The translations under genes were made by a program, and so were the position numbers. DNA of 64,000 nt from Trinickia symbiotica (GTDB taxonomy: Bacteria > Pseudomonadota > Gammaproteobacteria > Burkholderiales > Burkholderiaceae): contig NZ_PTIR01000003.1 of assembly GCF_002934455.1 (NCBI RefSeq), positions 279,132 through 343,131 on the forward strand. Direction: 5' to 3'. Position 1 is the stretch's first letter. The number at the start of each line of letters is the position of its first letter. This document shows, in pieces, positions 8,632 to 16,949 of the stretch. The notes beneath the pieces are model-generated. The model did not search any database. It saw only the letters and a list, made by a program, of their open reading frames with translations, and was not told where the DNA came from.

Positions 8632-10050
8632 TTACCTTTTACTTTCGACAATCTTGCTGCCGTCCTGGCCCAGGTCCCACCAGAGGCCTGCCATGACCGC
8701 CAGCGACTCGCGCGCGACAGAGCCGAGGAAGTGCTCGTTCGGGGCATGTTGCGAGCAGGCCGGATAGGAGTGAGGCACCCACACCGTCGGCAGCCCAAGC
8801 GTCTCCGCAAAGATAACGTTGGGCACCGTGCCGCCCAGGTTTGGAATCAATGCAGGCTTCTTGCCCGTGGACTGAGAGATCGACTTCAGCGCCCAGTCGA
8901 CCCACGGGTCGTCAAGGTCGAGCCGTGTAGCTGGGACGGCAGGTTTAACGATCACCTTGACCAGGTCCTTGTAGCCGTGGCAGGCGAGATGCTCCTCGAG
9001 GTACTTCTCGGTGTTCTGCCAGTCCGTGCCGACAACAAAACGCAGCTGGCAGTGAGCGCGTGCAGTCGGAGGCACTGCGTTGACCACCGCGTCCGGATTC
9101 CCGGCCTTGAAAGCGAGGACTTCGAGTGCGTTCCAGCCGAGCACACGCTCTGCGGAGGACAGACCTGGCTGGCCCCAGGTGGGATCAATCTCCGGTGCGT
9201 TGGCATCCGTGCCCAGCTCAATATCGGCGAGCGCCTCTCGGACCGCTGGCTGAATCGGCGGCGGAAGCAGCCCTTCGACAAGAATTCTGCCGTCCCGGTC
9301 GACCAAGGTGCCGATGGCATGAGCGAGAACGACCGCGGGGTTGCGAAGGACGCCGCCCCAGTTGCCCGAGTGATGCCCGCCATCACGCAGATTCACCTCG
9401 AGGTCGAAATTCAATTCCCCGCGCGAACCAAGGAAAATCGTCGGCCGCTCGGCCGAGACACGGGGGCCATCGGACGCAAGGAACAGATCGCCCTTCAGAT
9501 ATTCCTTCTCATTTGCACAGAGCTGATTCAGGCCCGGAGAATCGATTTCCTCGCCGGTTTCGAAGATGATCTTGACGTTATAGCCGAGGTTGCCCCCGCG
9601 TGCTTCAATGACTGCCTCTAGCGCCGCAAGGTTGACCGAATGCTGGCCCTTGTTATCCGCAATGCCACGCCCATACCAGCGATTACCGTCAACGACGATC
9701 TTCCACGGCTCGAGCCCCTTGTTCCATTGGTTGTCGTAGCCTCGGACAACGTCACCATGCCCATAGGTCACGACCGTCGGCAGATCGTCGCCCTCGTGAC
9801 GGGTGGCAAGCAGCACCGGCGCGTCGATACCGGCGGGATTACTTACCAGTCTGGTTGTGAACCCGAGCCGTTCGAGCGTCGGTACCATCTCTTCATTGAG
9901 GTAGGCGTGAAGCGCGGAAGCCTGCTGCGCCTCCTGACTTTCCGTGCGAAATGCCACGCGACGGTCAAGGTCCGACAGAAACTTTCCCGAATCGTAAGTT
10001 GCTACTGCCGCGGCGATTGCTGATTCGCGATTGCCAATCTGTTTGGTCAT
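8632..10050 (-). CDS. M20-family dipeptidase / zinc amidohydrolase
   Basis: This 472-residue metallopeptidase carries M20 ligands in order: His98 (TYGHGD), Asp132 (GIADNKGQH), the general-base pair Glu167-Glu168 (FETGEEIDSPG) and a C-terminal His in CSQHAPNEHF. The lid-domain dimerisation segment runs from about 210 to 330. It is of the ArgE/DapE/carboxypeptidase-G2 type, cytoplasmic, with no signal peptide. AAGGGAGA precedes the ATG. It is followed upstream on the same strand by a diaminopropionate ammonia-lyase gene 72 bases away, the same pairing as ygeX-ygeY in E. coli. Likely role: releasing 2,3-diaminopropionate or another amino acid from a dipeptide or acyl conjugate. The exact substrate is unknown. 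Confidence 0.85.
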   Translation of the reverse strand: MTKQIGNRESAIAAAVATYDSGKFLSDLDRRVAFRTESQEAQQASALHAYLNEEMVPTLERLGFTTRLVSNPAGIDAPVLLATRHEGDDLPTVVTYGHGDVVRGYDNQWNKGLEPWKIVVDGNRWYGRGIADNKGQHSVNLAALEAVIEARGGNLGYNVKIIFETGEEIDSPGLNQLCANEKEYLKGDLFLASDGPRVSAERPTIFLGSRGELNFDLEVNLRDGGHHSGNWGGVLRNPAVVLAHAIGTLVDRDGRILVEGLLPPPIQPAVREALADIELGTDANAPEIDPTWGQPGLSSAERVLGWNALEVLAFKAGNPDAVVNAVPPTARAHCQLRFVVGTDWQNTEKYLEEHLACHGYKDLVKVIVKPAVPATRLDLDDPWVDWALKSISQSTGKKPALIPNLGGTVPNVIFAETLGLPTVWVPHSYPACSQHAPNEHFLGSVARESLAVMAGLWWDLGQDGSKIVESKR

Positions 10051-10122
10051 TGTGATTCTCCCTTGCTCGTTAATCCTTCGCTCCCTGTATGCCTTGCGCG
10101 CACGAGGAGCGCTTTTCCCTGA

Positions 10123-11355
10123 TCAAGCCGCCTTCGGATTCGGCCAAGCGCGTTGACGCTTCAATATGTCTTCGGCGCTCTCACCGACCAGATCCTTATA
10201 GACCTGCGGCGCCGTCGCCCCTTCCGTACTGATCAGCAAAACGCACGAATTGCTGTTGAGACCGACCGCTTTCCAGGCATCGGCGTTTGCATCGAGTACC
10301 TCTAGGCCGGCAAGGCCCGCGGCGCCTGATTCTCCAGAGATCACCGGGATATCCTTTACGTCACCGCTTGCCAGCACCTTCATCGCGGCGACCGCGTCGT
10401 CATCCGAAATCGTCATGAAGTAGTCAGCGCCCTTCACAAGAAAACGCCATGCGAGAGGCGACGTCTCTCCGCAAGCCAGGCCCGCCATTACCGAGTCAAC
10501 GGAACCGGTGGCTTTCGCAGCCTCACCAGTGATGGCGCTCTGATACAGACAGTCGGCCTGCTTGGGTTCGACGACCACTACGGTTGGGCGGTTCTCACCG
10601 AACACCTCCCAGAGGTAGCTCAAAATGCCTGCGGCGAGACCGCCAACGCCACCTTGGAGGAAGACATGCGTGAAAGGCGATTTGCCATCGCCCTTGCCGC
10701 CGTATGCCTCAACAATTTCGGCTGCCACAGTGCCGTATCCCTGCATCACGTCGCGCGGAATGGCCTCGTACCCTTCATAGGAGGTGTCCGAGACGACCTG
10801 CCAGCCATTGACCTTCGCCAGACGTGCAGCCTCTTCCACAGACTCGTCGTAGTTGCCGGTGATACGCACGATCTCTGCACCATATGCGGCAATAGCTTCC
10901 TCGCGCTCGACGCTGACATTGGCGTGAAGGACGATCACGCACTTGCAGCCGATGCTTCGAGCTGCTGCCGCGAGCCCTTTTCCATGATTGCCGTCGGTCG
11001 CGCTGATCACCGTAAAGTCGCGAAGGCGATCCTTGTATGCGCCTTTGAACATCGACACTGGATCCATTCCCGCATCGGGAAAAAGGCGAAGAATCAATCG
11101 GACCAGTGCGATCGGCGCACCGAGGGCCTTGAAGCTGCCGAGTTCCGAGCGAACCGACTCGTCCTTGACGAGGACTTCGGCCACGCCCAGCCTGCGCGCG
11201 ATGCCAGGAAGGCTGTACAGCGGCGTTGCACCTTCAGCAATACCGTCCCATGCGGAAATCCACCGCCGGCTTTCTTCCGCCTTCTCGACGGATAGAATCT
11301 CTTTCAGTTCGACGGGATAGGACGACCGGACCGCGCGACGGTTGGCGACAAACAT
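10123..11355 (-). CDS. dpaL: Diaminopropionate ammonia-lyase
   Basis: A fold-type II PLP enzyme of 410 residues (E. coli YgeX/DpaL has about 400). The PLP lysine is Lys76 in ELGSFKALGAP, preceded by VKDESVR. SATDGNHGKGLAAAAR and the phosphate loop GGVGGLAAGI follow, and SGESGAAGLAGLEVL is near the C terminus. The family converts D- or L-2,3-diaminopropionate to pyruvate and ammonia in the cytoplasm. The ATG at 11355 is chosen because CGGAG precedes it and the family starts at FVANRRAVR; a longer frame to 11397 lacks support. It probably heads the minus-strand operon with the M20 peptidase. The diverged aap transporter relic just beyond it suggests that a dedicated importer has been lost. Confidence 0.9.
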   Translation of the reverse strand: MFVANRRAVRSSYPVELKEILSVEKAEESRRWISAWDGIAEGATPLYSLPGIARRLGVAEVLVKDESVRSELGSFKALGAPIALVRLILRLFPDAGMDPVSMFKGAYKDRLRDFTVISATDGNHGKGLAAAARSIGCKCVIVLHANVSVEREEAIAAYGAEIVRITGNYDESVEEAARLAKVNGWQVVSDTSYEGYEAIPRDVMQGYGTVAAEIVEAYGGKGDGKSPFTHVFLQGGVGGLAAGILSYLWEVFGENRPTVVVVEPKQADCLYQSAITGEAAKATGSVDSVMAGLACGETSPLAWRFLVKGADYFMTISDDDAVAAMKVLASGDVKDIPVISGESGAAGLAGLEVLDANADAWKAVGLNSNSCVLLISTEGATAPQVYKDLVGESAEDILKRQRAWPNPKAA

Positions 11356-11529
11356 GGGAACTCCGAGAAACAGGTTATTGGGTAAATGAGACGACAATAC
11401 CGCTCAGGTGGAGAAATGTTACGGCCGCCCCCCCTGACTTTTTGACCATATTCGCGGCCCTCGATGCAACTTTGTCTCGACTTTATCGCCGTTATCGAAA
11501 GTCGTTCGCATAACCAGACTAAACGAGTG

Positions 11530-12218
11530 ATGCTGAAGGTCGCGGCCTTCGCAGCGGCCACCGCTATCGGGATTTCGAGGAATGCGGCCCAGGCAGAGCC
11601 TGCCCAGCCCGCAACGGCGGGTGCCGCCGCGACTAGGAATACCCTTAACGCCATCAAGGCTCGCGGGTAACTCATCTGCGGCGTCGCGGGCGACCGTGCA
11701 GGATTCAGTCTGCTGGACGCGAAGGCTGTATGGAGGGACTTGGCGCCGATCTGTGTCGTGCAGTCTCCGCTGCCATATTCGGTGTGCCCGACAAGGTCCG
11801 ATTCGTGTCGCTCACGAGCCTGACGCGCTTTACGGCGCCGCAGCCTGGCGAAGTCGATATCGCGGCACGTTTTACGACGTGGACCCTGCCCCGTGAGTCC
11901 AGCAGCAACGCGTCGCCATTGCTCGGGCACTGTACATGAAGTACAAGGTCATGCTTTTTGACGAGCCGACGTCTGCTTTGGATCCAGAGATGGTTAAGGA
12001 AGTACTAGACACGATGATCGCTCTCGCCCGGGACGGAATGACGATGCTGCGCGTCACGCATGAAATGGAATTCGCACGACAGGTCGCTGACCGCGTCGTA
12101 TTCATGGATAAAGGGCAAGTCGTTGAATCGGGGAACCCCGCTGCGATGTTCGGCTCTCCCCGTTCGGGGCGACTTCAGAAGCTCCCCTCGGCCAGATACT
12201 GTACGAACAACAAGGGGA
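11530..12218 (+). pseudogene. Chimeric relic: aapJ-type receptor start joined to aapP-type ATPase end
   Basis: The first part reads as a general L-amino-acid ABC receptor (AapJ family): signal peptide MLKVAAFAAATAIG, then NTLNAIKARG, an in-frame stop at 11668, LICGVAGDRAGFSLLDA, a frameshift near 11725, LCRAVSAAIFGVPDKVRFV and GEVDIAARFTTWTL. At about 11895-11905 the sequence jumps into the end of the partner ATPase: QQQRVAIARAL, LFDEPTSALDPEMVKEVLDTM and THEMEFARQVADRVVFMDKGQVVESGNP. After a final frameshift near 12165, GQILYEQQG is still legible. Everything between (rest of aapJ, permeases aapQ and aapM, start of aapP) is deleted. It cannot make a transporter. It runs opposite to dpaL and ends where repeat copy B begins. 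Confidence 0.85.
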
Positions 12219-12857
12219 TGGTGTTTTCCGGCCGAGACGGGTGATTGCGAACACCTGGATATGCCCTTCGGGCAACCGCGCGTTGCACCAGCGCCAAGCG
12301 CGCGATTTTCTGCCCGCTCGCCCGCGCGAGCGGCGGATCGACAGGCGCATCATCAGTTAAGTCAAACACCGACACAGCGTCGAGAAGATGCGCCGCCTAT
12401 CCAATGTTTGATGAACGCACCTAGCAAGGTGACACATTACACGTTGGCTCCCGCTTCCTCCGGGAAGAGTGCGATGAAGTCAAGCATCTGCTCGCCAAGC
12501 AAATTCACGTGCGCTGACATGGCCTTGTCCGCAGCGTCTCCGTCTCCGCGCTCTATCGCCGCAATGACCTCCTCATGTTCGTCGATAGTATCGATCCGTC
12601 GACGCGTTTTCTGCGTGACGAGCTTGCGATAGGTCGAGACCCTGTTGCGCAAGCTTCGAGTCTGTTCGGCCAGAAACTCGTTCTGGCTCGCTTCATAGAT
12701 GACCTCGTGGAAGCGTCGATTAACCTCGTAGAACCTATCGATTTCGTCGGAATGGACGATTGGTTTCAACTCCAGTTGCGTCGCCCTCATCCGTTCGATC
12801 TGCTCACGCGTAGCTCTCCGTGCTGCGAGGCGGGCGCACAAACCTTCGAGCTCGGCC
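12219..12857. repeat. Repeat copy B: lactonase tail, hairpin and GntR gene
   Basis: Starting at ATGGTGTTTTCCGG, this segment duplicates the lactonase stop region, the downstream hairpin (about 12312-12334) and the GntR gene also found, eroded, at 4655-4930. Here the lactonase body is replaced by the aap relic while the GntR gene is whole. The 12219-12436 part holds no other gene. Confidence 0.8.
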
Positions 12858-13096
12858 ATCACTTGAAACATCTCGAGGAGCTTACGAGCCGACAGCGCGG
12901 CAACCATTGCCGGTTGGCGGGGCCTCATCGTAATCAGCCCCTCTGAAGCGAGTTGCCGCAGCGCTTCCCGAATGGGCGTGCGCGAACAGTCAAAACGTTC
13001 CGACAGTTCAGTCTCTTCCAGACGTGATCCAGGAGGCAGCGCCCCCGACAGAATCTCGCCCTCCAAGGTTGTCAGGATTTCATCAGCGCGGGTCAT
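12437..13096 (-). CDS. GntR-family transcriptional regulator (FCD domain)
   Basis: A cytoplasmic DNA-binding repressor type of 219 residues. The N-terminal winged helix shows LPPGSRLEETELSERFDCSRTPIREALRQLASEGLI (about 19-54). An all-helical FCD effector domain from about 75 follows, with the metal or ligand histidines in RRFHEVIYEAS and AMSAHVNLLGEQ. Length is normal for FadR/VanR-type regulators. The gene overlaps repeat copy B, and a gutted paralogue lies at 4.8-4.93 kb. Its neighbours are the diaminopropionate/peptide module and the dead aap transporter, so it probably controlled amino-acid uptake; its ligand is unknown. Confidence 0.85.
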   Translation of the reverse strand: MTRADEILTTLEGEILSGALPPGSRLEETELSERFDCSRTPIREALRQLASEGLITMRPRQPAMVAALSARKLLEMFQVMAELEGLCARLAARRATREQIERMRATQLELKPIVHSDEIDRFYEVNRRFHEVIYEASQNEFLAEQTRSLRNRVSTYRKLVTQKTRRRIDTIDEHEEVIAAIERGDGDAADKAMSAHVNLLGEQMLDFIALFPEEAGANV

Positions 13097-13748
13097 TGTG
13101 TTCTCTCAGCGCAAGTCTGTATGCGGTTAGGCAGCCTTCATTGTCGCACGATTTGAGAGGACGCCTCAAAACCTATGCGGCCGCAACGATTCATGGCGAA
13201 TAACTTGGCCAAAGCTGGTGCCTCCCCTGGACAACCTTTTCGCTGCCCGATCTCACTTCATGGTTTTCACCTACCCCCTCTCCTTCCTGCACATCCGTGT
13301 GACGCCCTGACATTGAGCGCTGGAAGGCTGATGCCCCTGGGGACTGTAAGGAAACGTCCTTGCCTGACAAGGAACTCGGGACCTTTTCGCGGCGAACCTT
13401 ACGAATTCTTGGGACCGGCGAGGACCTTGCCGTGACGCGCTGACCCTCGGTTAGAATTCACTGATGCCTCTTGTTGTATTTTTATCAGTGGACTCTGTCG
13501 ACACATGTGGGTAATGTTAGATACGTTGCATCGACATGTGAATGCAATAACGTCACTGTGGCGACGCAGCTTCGGCCAGCGATCGGCATTCACGGGGCGC
13601 CCCGGCGAGACCGAAGCAGGCACGCCGTGAAGTCAGATGACACGCACGGCAATGCGGCCGCGATGGGTCGGCGTTCGTCGCCGCCCACATTCGCGGTATG
13701 AGGAGATAAGCCGCTCAAGCGCGGCGCAGAAGACAAGGTTTGGACCAG
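13097..13748. other. Long intergenic region upstream of tsx
   Basis: About 650 bases between the GntR start and the nucleoside operon contain no convincing gene. A weak hairpin (TCCTTG/CAAGGA, 13357-13373) lies mid-way. From about 13500 onward repeated ACATGTG-containing boxes look like control sites for the tsx operon. Confidence 0.5.
13499..13553. promoter_or_regulatory. Candidate operator region of the nucleoside operon
   Basis: Two related boxes, CGACACATGTGGGTAATG (about 13498) and CGACATGTGAATGCAAT (about 13532), are spaced roughly three helical turns apart. The second lies in an imperfect inverted repeat ACGTTGCAT-N10-ATGCAATAACGT (13523-13553). Position about 200 bases before tsx fits a control site for a nucleoside-responsive regulator. 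No regulator gene is next to the operon. Confidence 0.35.
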
Positions 13749-14690
13749 ATGAACAATGTTTTTCCCTACACGAAAAGAATGGCCGCGCGCCGCACGAAGC
13801 TCGCTTTGTCAGCGAGCGCCATTTGCATCGCCGGACTGACGGGGATACCGTCCACGACCCGGGCTGACGAGGGAGCAGAGCCTACGACAAGTGCGCCCGC
13901 TGCCAGTCCCTACCTGTCCGACTGGATTCATCAGAGCATCGGCGTGGTCGGCTCGAAGGACATCCGCTTCGGCCCATATAAGGTTAATGATGTCTATGCC
14001 GAGTATGAGTACTGGGGCCGAAAGGGACCGTTTGATCTGTACGGTTACGTTGATGTTCCGCGCACTTTCGGCGTGGGCAACTCGCACGACGGTGGCTACA
14101 CGAACAAGGGCTCGCCCCTCTTCACGGAGCAGGAACCGCGCATCTCAATCGATCATCTTGTCGGCCGTAGCCTCGCTATCGGCCCGGTGAAGGAATGGTA
14201 CGTCGCCTTTGACTGGATTTACGATCAAGGTCACAACACGGCTGGCCGGCAGAACACGCTATATGCAGGTCTTGGCACCGATCTGGCGGCACCCGGAAAG
14301 ATGTTTCTCTCTGCGAACTTCTACGCACGCCAGCAATTCGAAAACTACGGCGCGCCGAACGCAAACTCCTTCGACGGATTCCGCTTCCAGATGAAATACG
14401 GCTATCCCCTCGGGACCTACTGGGGAGGCAATCTGTCTTATTTCGGTTTCTTCAACTACGACTTCGGTTCACGCCTCGCCGAGCAAACACAGGGCGTTCG
14501 GAGCGACAACGCTTTTGTCGCTACGAACGTGCTGAACTACGAGTTCAAACACCTGCGCTTCTGGACCGCAGCCCGCTACTTCCATAACGGTGGACAGTGG
14601 GCTGGCAAGACACTCGACTTTGGCGACGGTCCGTTCGCGAATGCCTCCACGGGCTGGGGCTGGTATGCCTACGTTGGATACCGATTCTAA
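13749..14690 (+). CDS. tsx: Tsx-like nucleoside-specific outer-membrane channel
   Basis: The precursor has 313 residues with a signal peptide (KLALSASAICIAGLTGIPSTTRA, cleavage about residue 37). The mature part is rich in alternating aromatic beta strands and ends in YVGYRF, the terminal-Phe signature for outer-membrane assembly. DWIHQSIGVVGS, NDVYAEYEYWGRKGPFDLYGYVDVP and WYVAFDWIYDQG match the Tsx/OmpX-like nucleoside channel pattern. It would let nucleosides cross the outer membrane for NupC, whose gene begins 26 bases later. The ATG at 13749 is used; an ATG at 13779 is possible since both leave a usable signal peptide. Confidence 0.85.
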   Translation: MNNVFPYTKRMAARRTKLALSASAICIAGLTGIPSTTRADEGAEPTTSAPAASPYLSDWIHQSIGVVGSKDIRFGPYKVNDVYAEYEYWGRKGPFDLYGYVDVPRTFGVGNSHDGGYTNKGSPLFTEQEPRISIDHLVGRSLAIGPVKEWYVAFDWIYDQGHNTAGRQNTLYAGLGTDLAAPGKMFLSANFYARQQFENYGAPNANSFDGFRFQMKYGYPLGTYWGGNLSYFGFFNYDFGSRLAEQTQGVRSDNAFVATNVLNYEFKHLRFWTAARYFHNGGQWAGKTLDFGDGPFANASTGWGWYAYVGYRF

Positions 14691-14716
14691 ACTCACTCAT
14701 CTTTGAAGGACGCATT

Positions 14717-15997
14717 GTGGAAGCTTTGCGCAGTGTATTCGGCATCGTTGCTTTGCTCGTGATCGCTTTCGCGATCTCCAACAATCGCAGGGCAATCAAC
14801 CCTCGTACGGTGCTAGCAGCGCTCGCGCTGCAGCTCGCGATCGGCGCATTCGCGCTGTTCGTCCCGCTCGGGCGCGACGCGCTCGGCGCTATAGCGCGCG
14901 GCGTGGGCAGCATACTTCAGAACGGCGAGAGCGGGATCGCGTTCATGTTTGGCGGTCTGGTCGGTCCAAAAATGTTCGAGGTATTCGGCAGGGACGGCTT
15001 TTCCTACGCCCTCCGCGTCCTGCCGCTGATCATTTTCGTGACGGCACTGATCGCCGTGTTGTACTACCTGCACGTGATGAAATGGATAATCAAGGTCATT
15101 GGAAGCCTGCTCGCGAAGGTCATGGGCATCAGCTCGATCGAAGCCTACTCGGCGGTTGCCACCATCTTTCTCGGCCAACAAGAAATCCCCGCGCTCGTGA
15201 AGCCGTTCATCAAGAAGCTCTCGGGACCGCAAATCTTTGCGGTCATGAGTAGCGGCATGGCGTCGGTTGCGGGGGCTGCGTTGGCAGGCTATGCCATGCT
15301 CGGAGTAAAGATGGAATACCTGATCGCGGCGTCGTTCATGGCCGTGCCTGGTGGCATTCTCTTCGGCAAAATCATCTGTCCGGTTACCGAGCCGAATCAG
15401 ATCGAGGTCGACTCTCTTGAGTTCGACGAAAAGCGGGCCGCCAACGTGATCGAAGCGGCTGCAGCGGGCGGAGCCGTGGGAATGAAGATCGCAGTGTACG
15501 TGGCCGCGATGTTGATTACTTTCATCGGCCTGATCGCGCTGCTCAATAACATGGTATCGGGCATTACGGGGTACTTCGGATTCCACGACGTGACCTTGCA
15601 GTACTTGCTCGGCATAATCTTTTCGCCCATTGCGTGGTTGATCGGTGTGCCGTGGCACGACGCATCCATTGCCGGCAACTTCATCGGTGTGAAGCTCATC
15701 TTGAACGAGTACGTCGCCTACACCGGCCTGGCGCCATACCTACAAGCCACCACGCAGGTCATCGCAAGCGGTCTCCAGGTGCTCTCGCCGAAAACTTTGA
15801 CGATTGTCTCATTCGCTCTTTGTGGCTTCGCCAACTTTTCGTCGATCGCAATTTTGACCGGCAGCTTCGGTGCGATTGACCCAGAGGTGCGGGGACGCGT
15901 CGCCAAATATGGGCTTCGAGCACTCGCGTCGGCCACTTTGTCGAATTTGATGAGCGCGACCATTGCAGGCCTCTTCGTCTCGCTCGCTGCAATGTAA
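14717..15997 (+). CDS. nupC: Concentrative nucleoside transporter (NupC/CNT family)
   Basis: An inner-membrane nucleoside:cation symporter of 426 residues. CNT features are in order: the N-terminal ALALQLAIGAFALFVPLGRDAL segment, GIAFMFGGLVG, GQQEIPALVKPFIKKLSGPQIFAVMSSGMASVAGAALAGYAMLG (core helix pair), and GVPWHDASIAGNFIGVKLILNEYVAY with the substrate-binding helices near the C terminus. The GTG at 14717, six bases after GAAGGA, is preferred; the longer frame starting inside tsx is spurious. It forms a transport pair with Tsx upstream and feeds the deo enzymes downstream. Confidence 0.92.
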   Translation: MEALRSVFGIVALLVIAFAISNNRRAINPRTVLAALALQLAIGAFALFVPLGRDALGAIARGVGSILQNGESGIAFMFGGLVGPKMFEVFGRDGFSYALRVLPLIIFVTALIAVLYYLHVMKWIIKVIGSLLAKVMGISSIEAYSAVATIFLGQQEIPALVKPFIKKLSGPQIFAVMSSGMASVAGAALAGYAMLGVKMEYLIAASFMAVPGGILFGKIICPVTEPNQIEVDSLEFDEKRAANVIEAAAAGGAVGMKIAVYVAAMLITFIGLIALLNNMVSGITGYFGFHDVTLQYLLGIIFSPIAWLIGVPWHDASIAGNFIGVKLILNEYVAYTGLAPYLQATTQVIASGLQVLSPKTLTIVSFALCGFANFSSIAILTGSFGAIDPEVRGRVAKYGLRALASATLSNLMSATIAGLFVSLAAM

Positions 15998-16015
15998 ATA
16001 AACAACGGTCTGCAC

Positions 16016-16046
16016 CAATTGGACGCGTGAGTGCCGCGTCCAATTG
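16016..16046 (+). terminator. 12-base-pair hairpin between nupC and deoC
   Basis: CAATTGGACGCG and CGCGTCCAATTG form a perfect 12-base-pair stem around a seven-base loop, 18 bases after the nupC stop. It is followed by TCATTT, a weak U tract. It is likely a partial terminator or mRNA-stabilising hairpin that sets the ratio between transporter and enzyme genes. Confidence 0.65.
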
Positions 16047-16136
16047 TCATTTGGCTGCCGTCACGAAGGTTGATTTTCGTGCCCCCGGCTCGCTCTTTAA
16101 CGTCTCCCCTCCACATCGAACGTAGACCTTACCCGG

Positions 16137-16934
16137 ATGACCTCAGAACTCGCCCAAGCTCCTGCACGCAATGAATTGACGGAATTGGCCCTCAAGGCGT
16201 TGCATTTGATCGACCTCACGTCGCTGAACTCGGACGACACCGACGAGCGGATCGAGGCCCTGGTCGCATCGGCAGATACTCCCGTGGGCACGCCCGCAGC
16301 CCTATGCATTTACCCACGCTTCATCGGCACCGCGCGTAAGGCATTGCTCGCGCGCGGTCTGAAGATGCCGATTGCAACCGTCATCAATTTTCCGCAAGGT
16401 AATCCGGTACCGGGCGTTGCCGCGCGGGAGATCGCTGAGGCGGTGGCCTTGGGCGCAGACGAGGTCGACGTTGTCTTTCCCTACCGAGCGCTGATCGATG
16501 GAGATGCCCAAGTTGGCCGCGAATTGATCGACCAAAGCCGTGCGGCGGCAGGCGGAAAGTGTCTGAAGGTCATCATCGAATCGGGCGAACTCAAGGATCC
16601 GCAACTGATCCGGCTGGCGAGCGAGATTTGCATCGAGGGCGGCGCCGATTTCCTTAAGACCTCGACGGGCAAAGTCCCTGTGAATGCAACCCTGGAGGCT
16701 GCACAAATCATGCTCGGGGCGATCCGCGGATCGGGCCGGATCGTTGGATTCAAGGCGGCAGGCGGCGTGCGAACCGCCGATGAAGCCGCGGCCTATCTCA
16801 AGCTTGCCGAGAGGATTCTCGGCCCGACATGGGTTACGCCGGCAAGGTTCCGCTTTGGCGCCTCAAGTCTGCTCGCGAACCTGCTGGCGACTCTTGGTCA
16901 TGGCAACGCGCCGACTCAAAACAACGTGTACTAA
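16137..16934 (+). CDS. deoC: Deoxyribose-phosphate aldolase
   Basis: A class I aldolase of 265 residues, cleaving 2-deoxyribose-5-phosphate into acetaldehyde and glyceraldehyde-3-phosphate. The Schiff-base lysine is Lys174 in DFLKTSTGKV; the second active-site lysine is in GFKAAGGVRT, and DLTSLNSDDTDERI is the N-terminal signature. It is of the longer DeoC type found in proteobacterial deo operons. The first gene after the hairpin, it has a weak Shine-Dalgarno sequence and lies 15 bases before deoA. Confidence 0.94.
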   Translation: MTSELAQAPARNELTELALKALHLIDLTSLNSDDTDERIEALVASADTPVGTPAALCIYPRFIGTARKALLARGLKMPIATVINFPQGNPVPGVAAREIAEAVALGADEVDVVFPYRALIDGDAQVGRELIDQSRAAAGGKCLKVIIESGELKDPQLIRLASEICIEGGADFLKTSTGKVPVNATLEAAQIMLGAIRGSGRIVGFKAAGGVRTADEAAAYLKLAERILGPTWVTPARFRFGASSLLANLLATLGHGNAPTQNNVY

Positions 16935-16949
16935 AGGAGGGAGTATCAG

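Noticed and set aside
8251..9621. 456-codon plus-strand open frame
   Set aside because: It lies mostly antisense to the M20 peptidase gene, has high arginine/proline shadow composition and no domain.
14813..15658. 281-codon minus-strand open frame
   Set aside because: Antisense to nupC; charged shadow composition.
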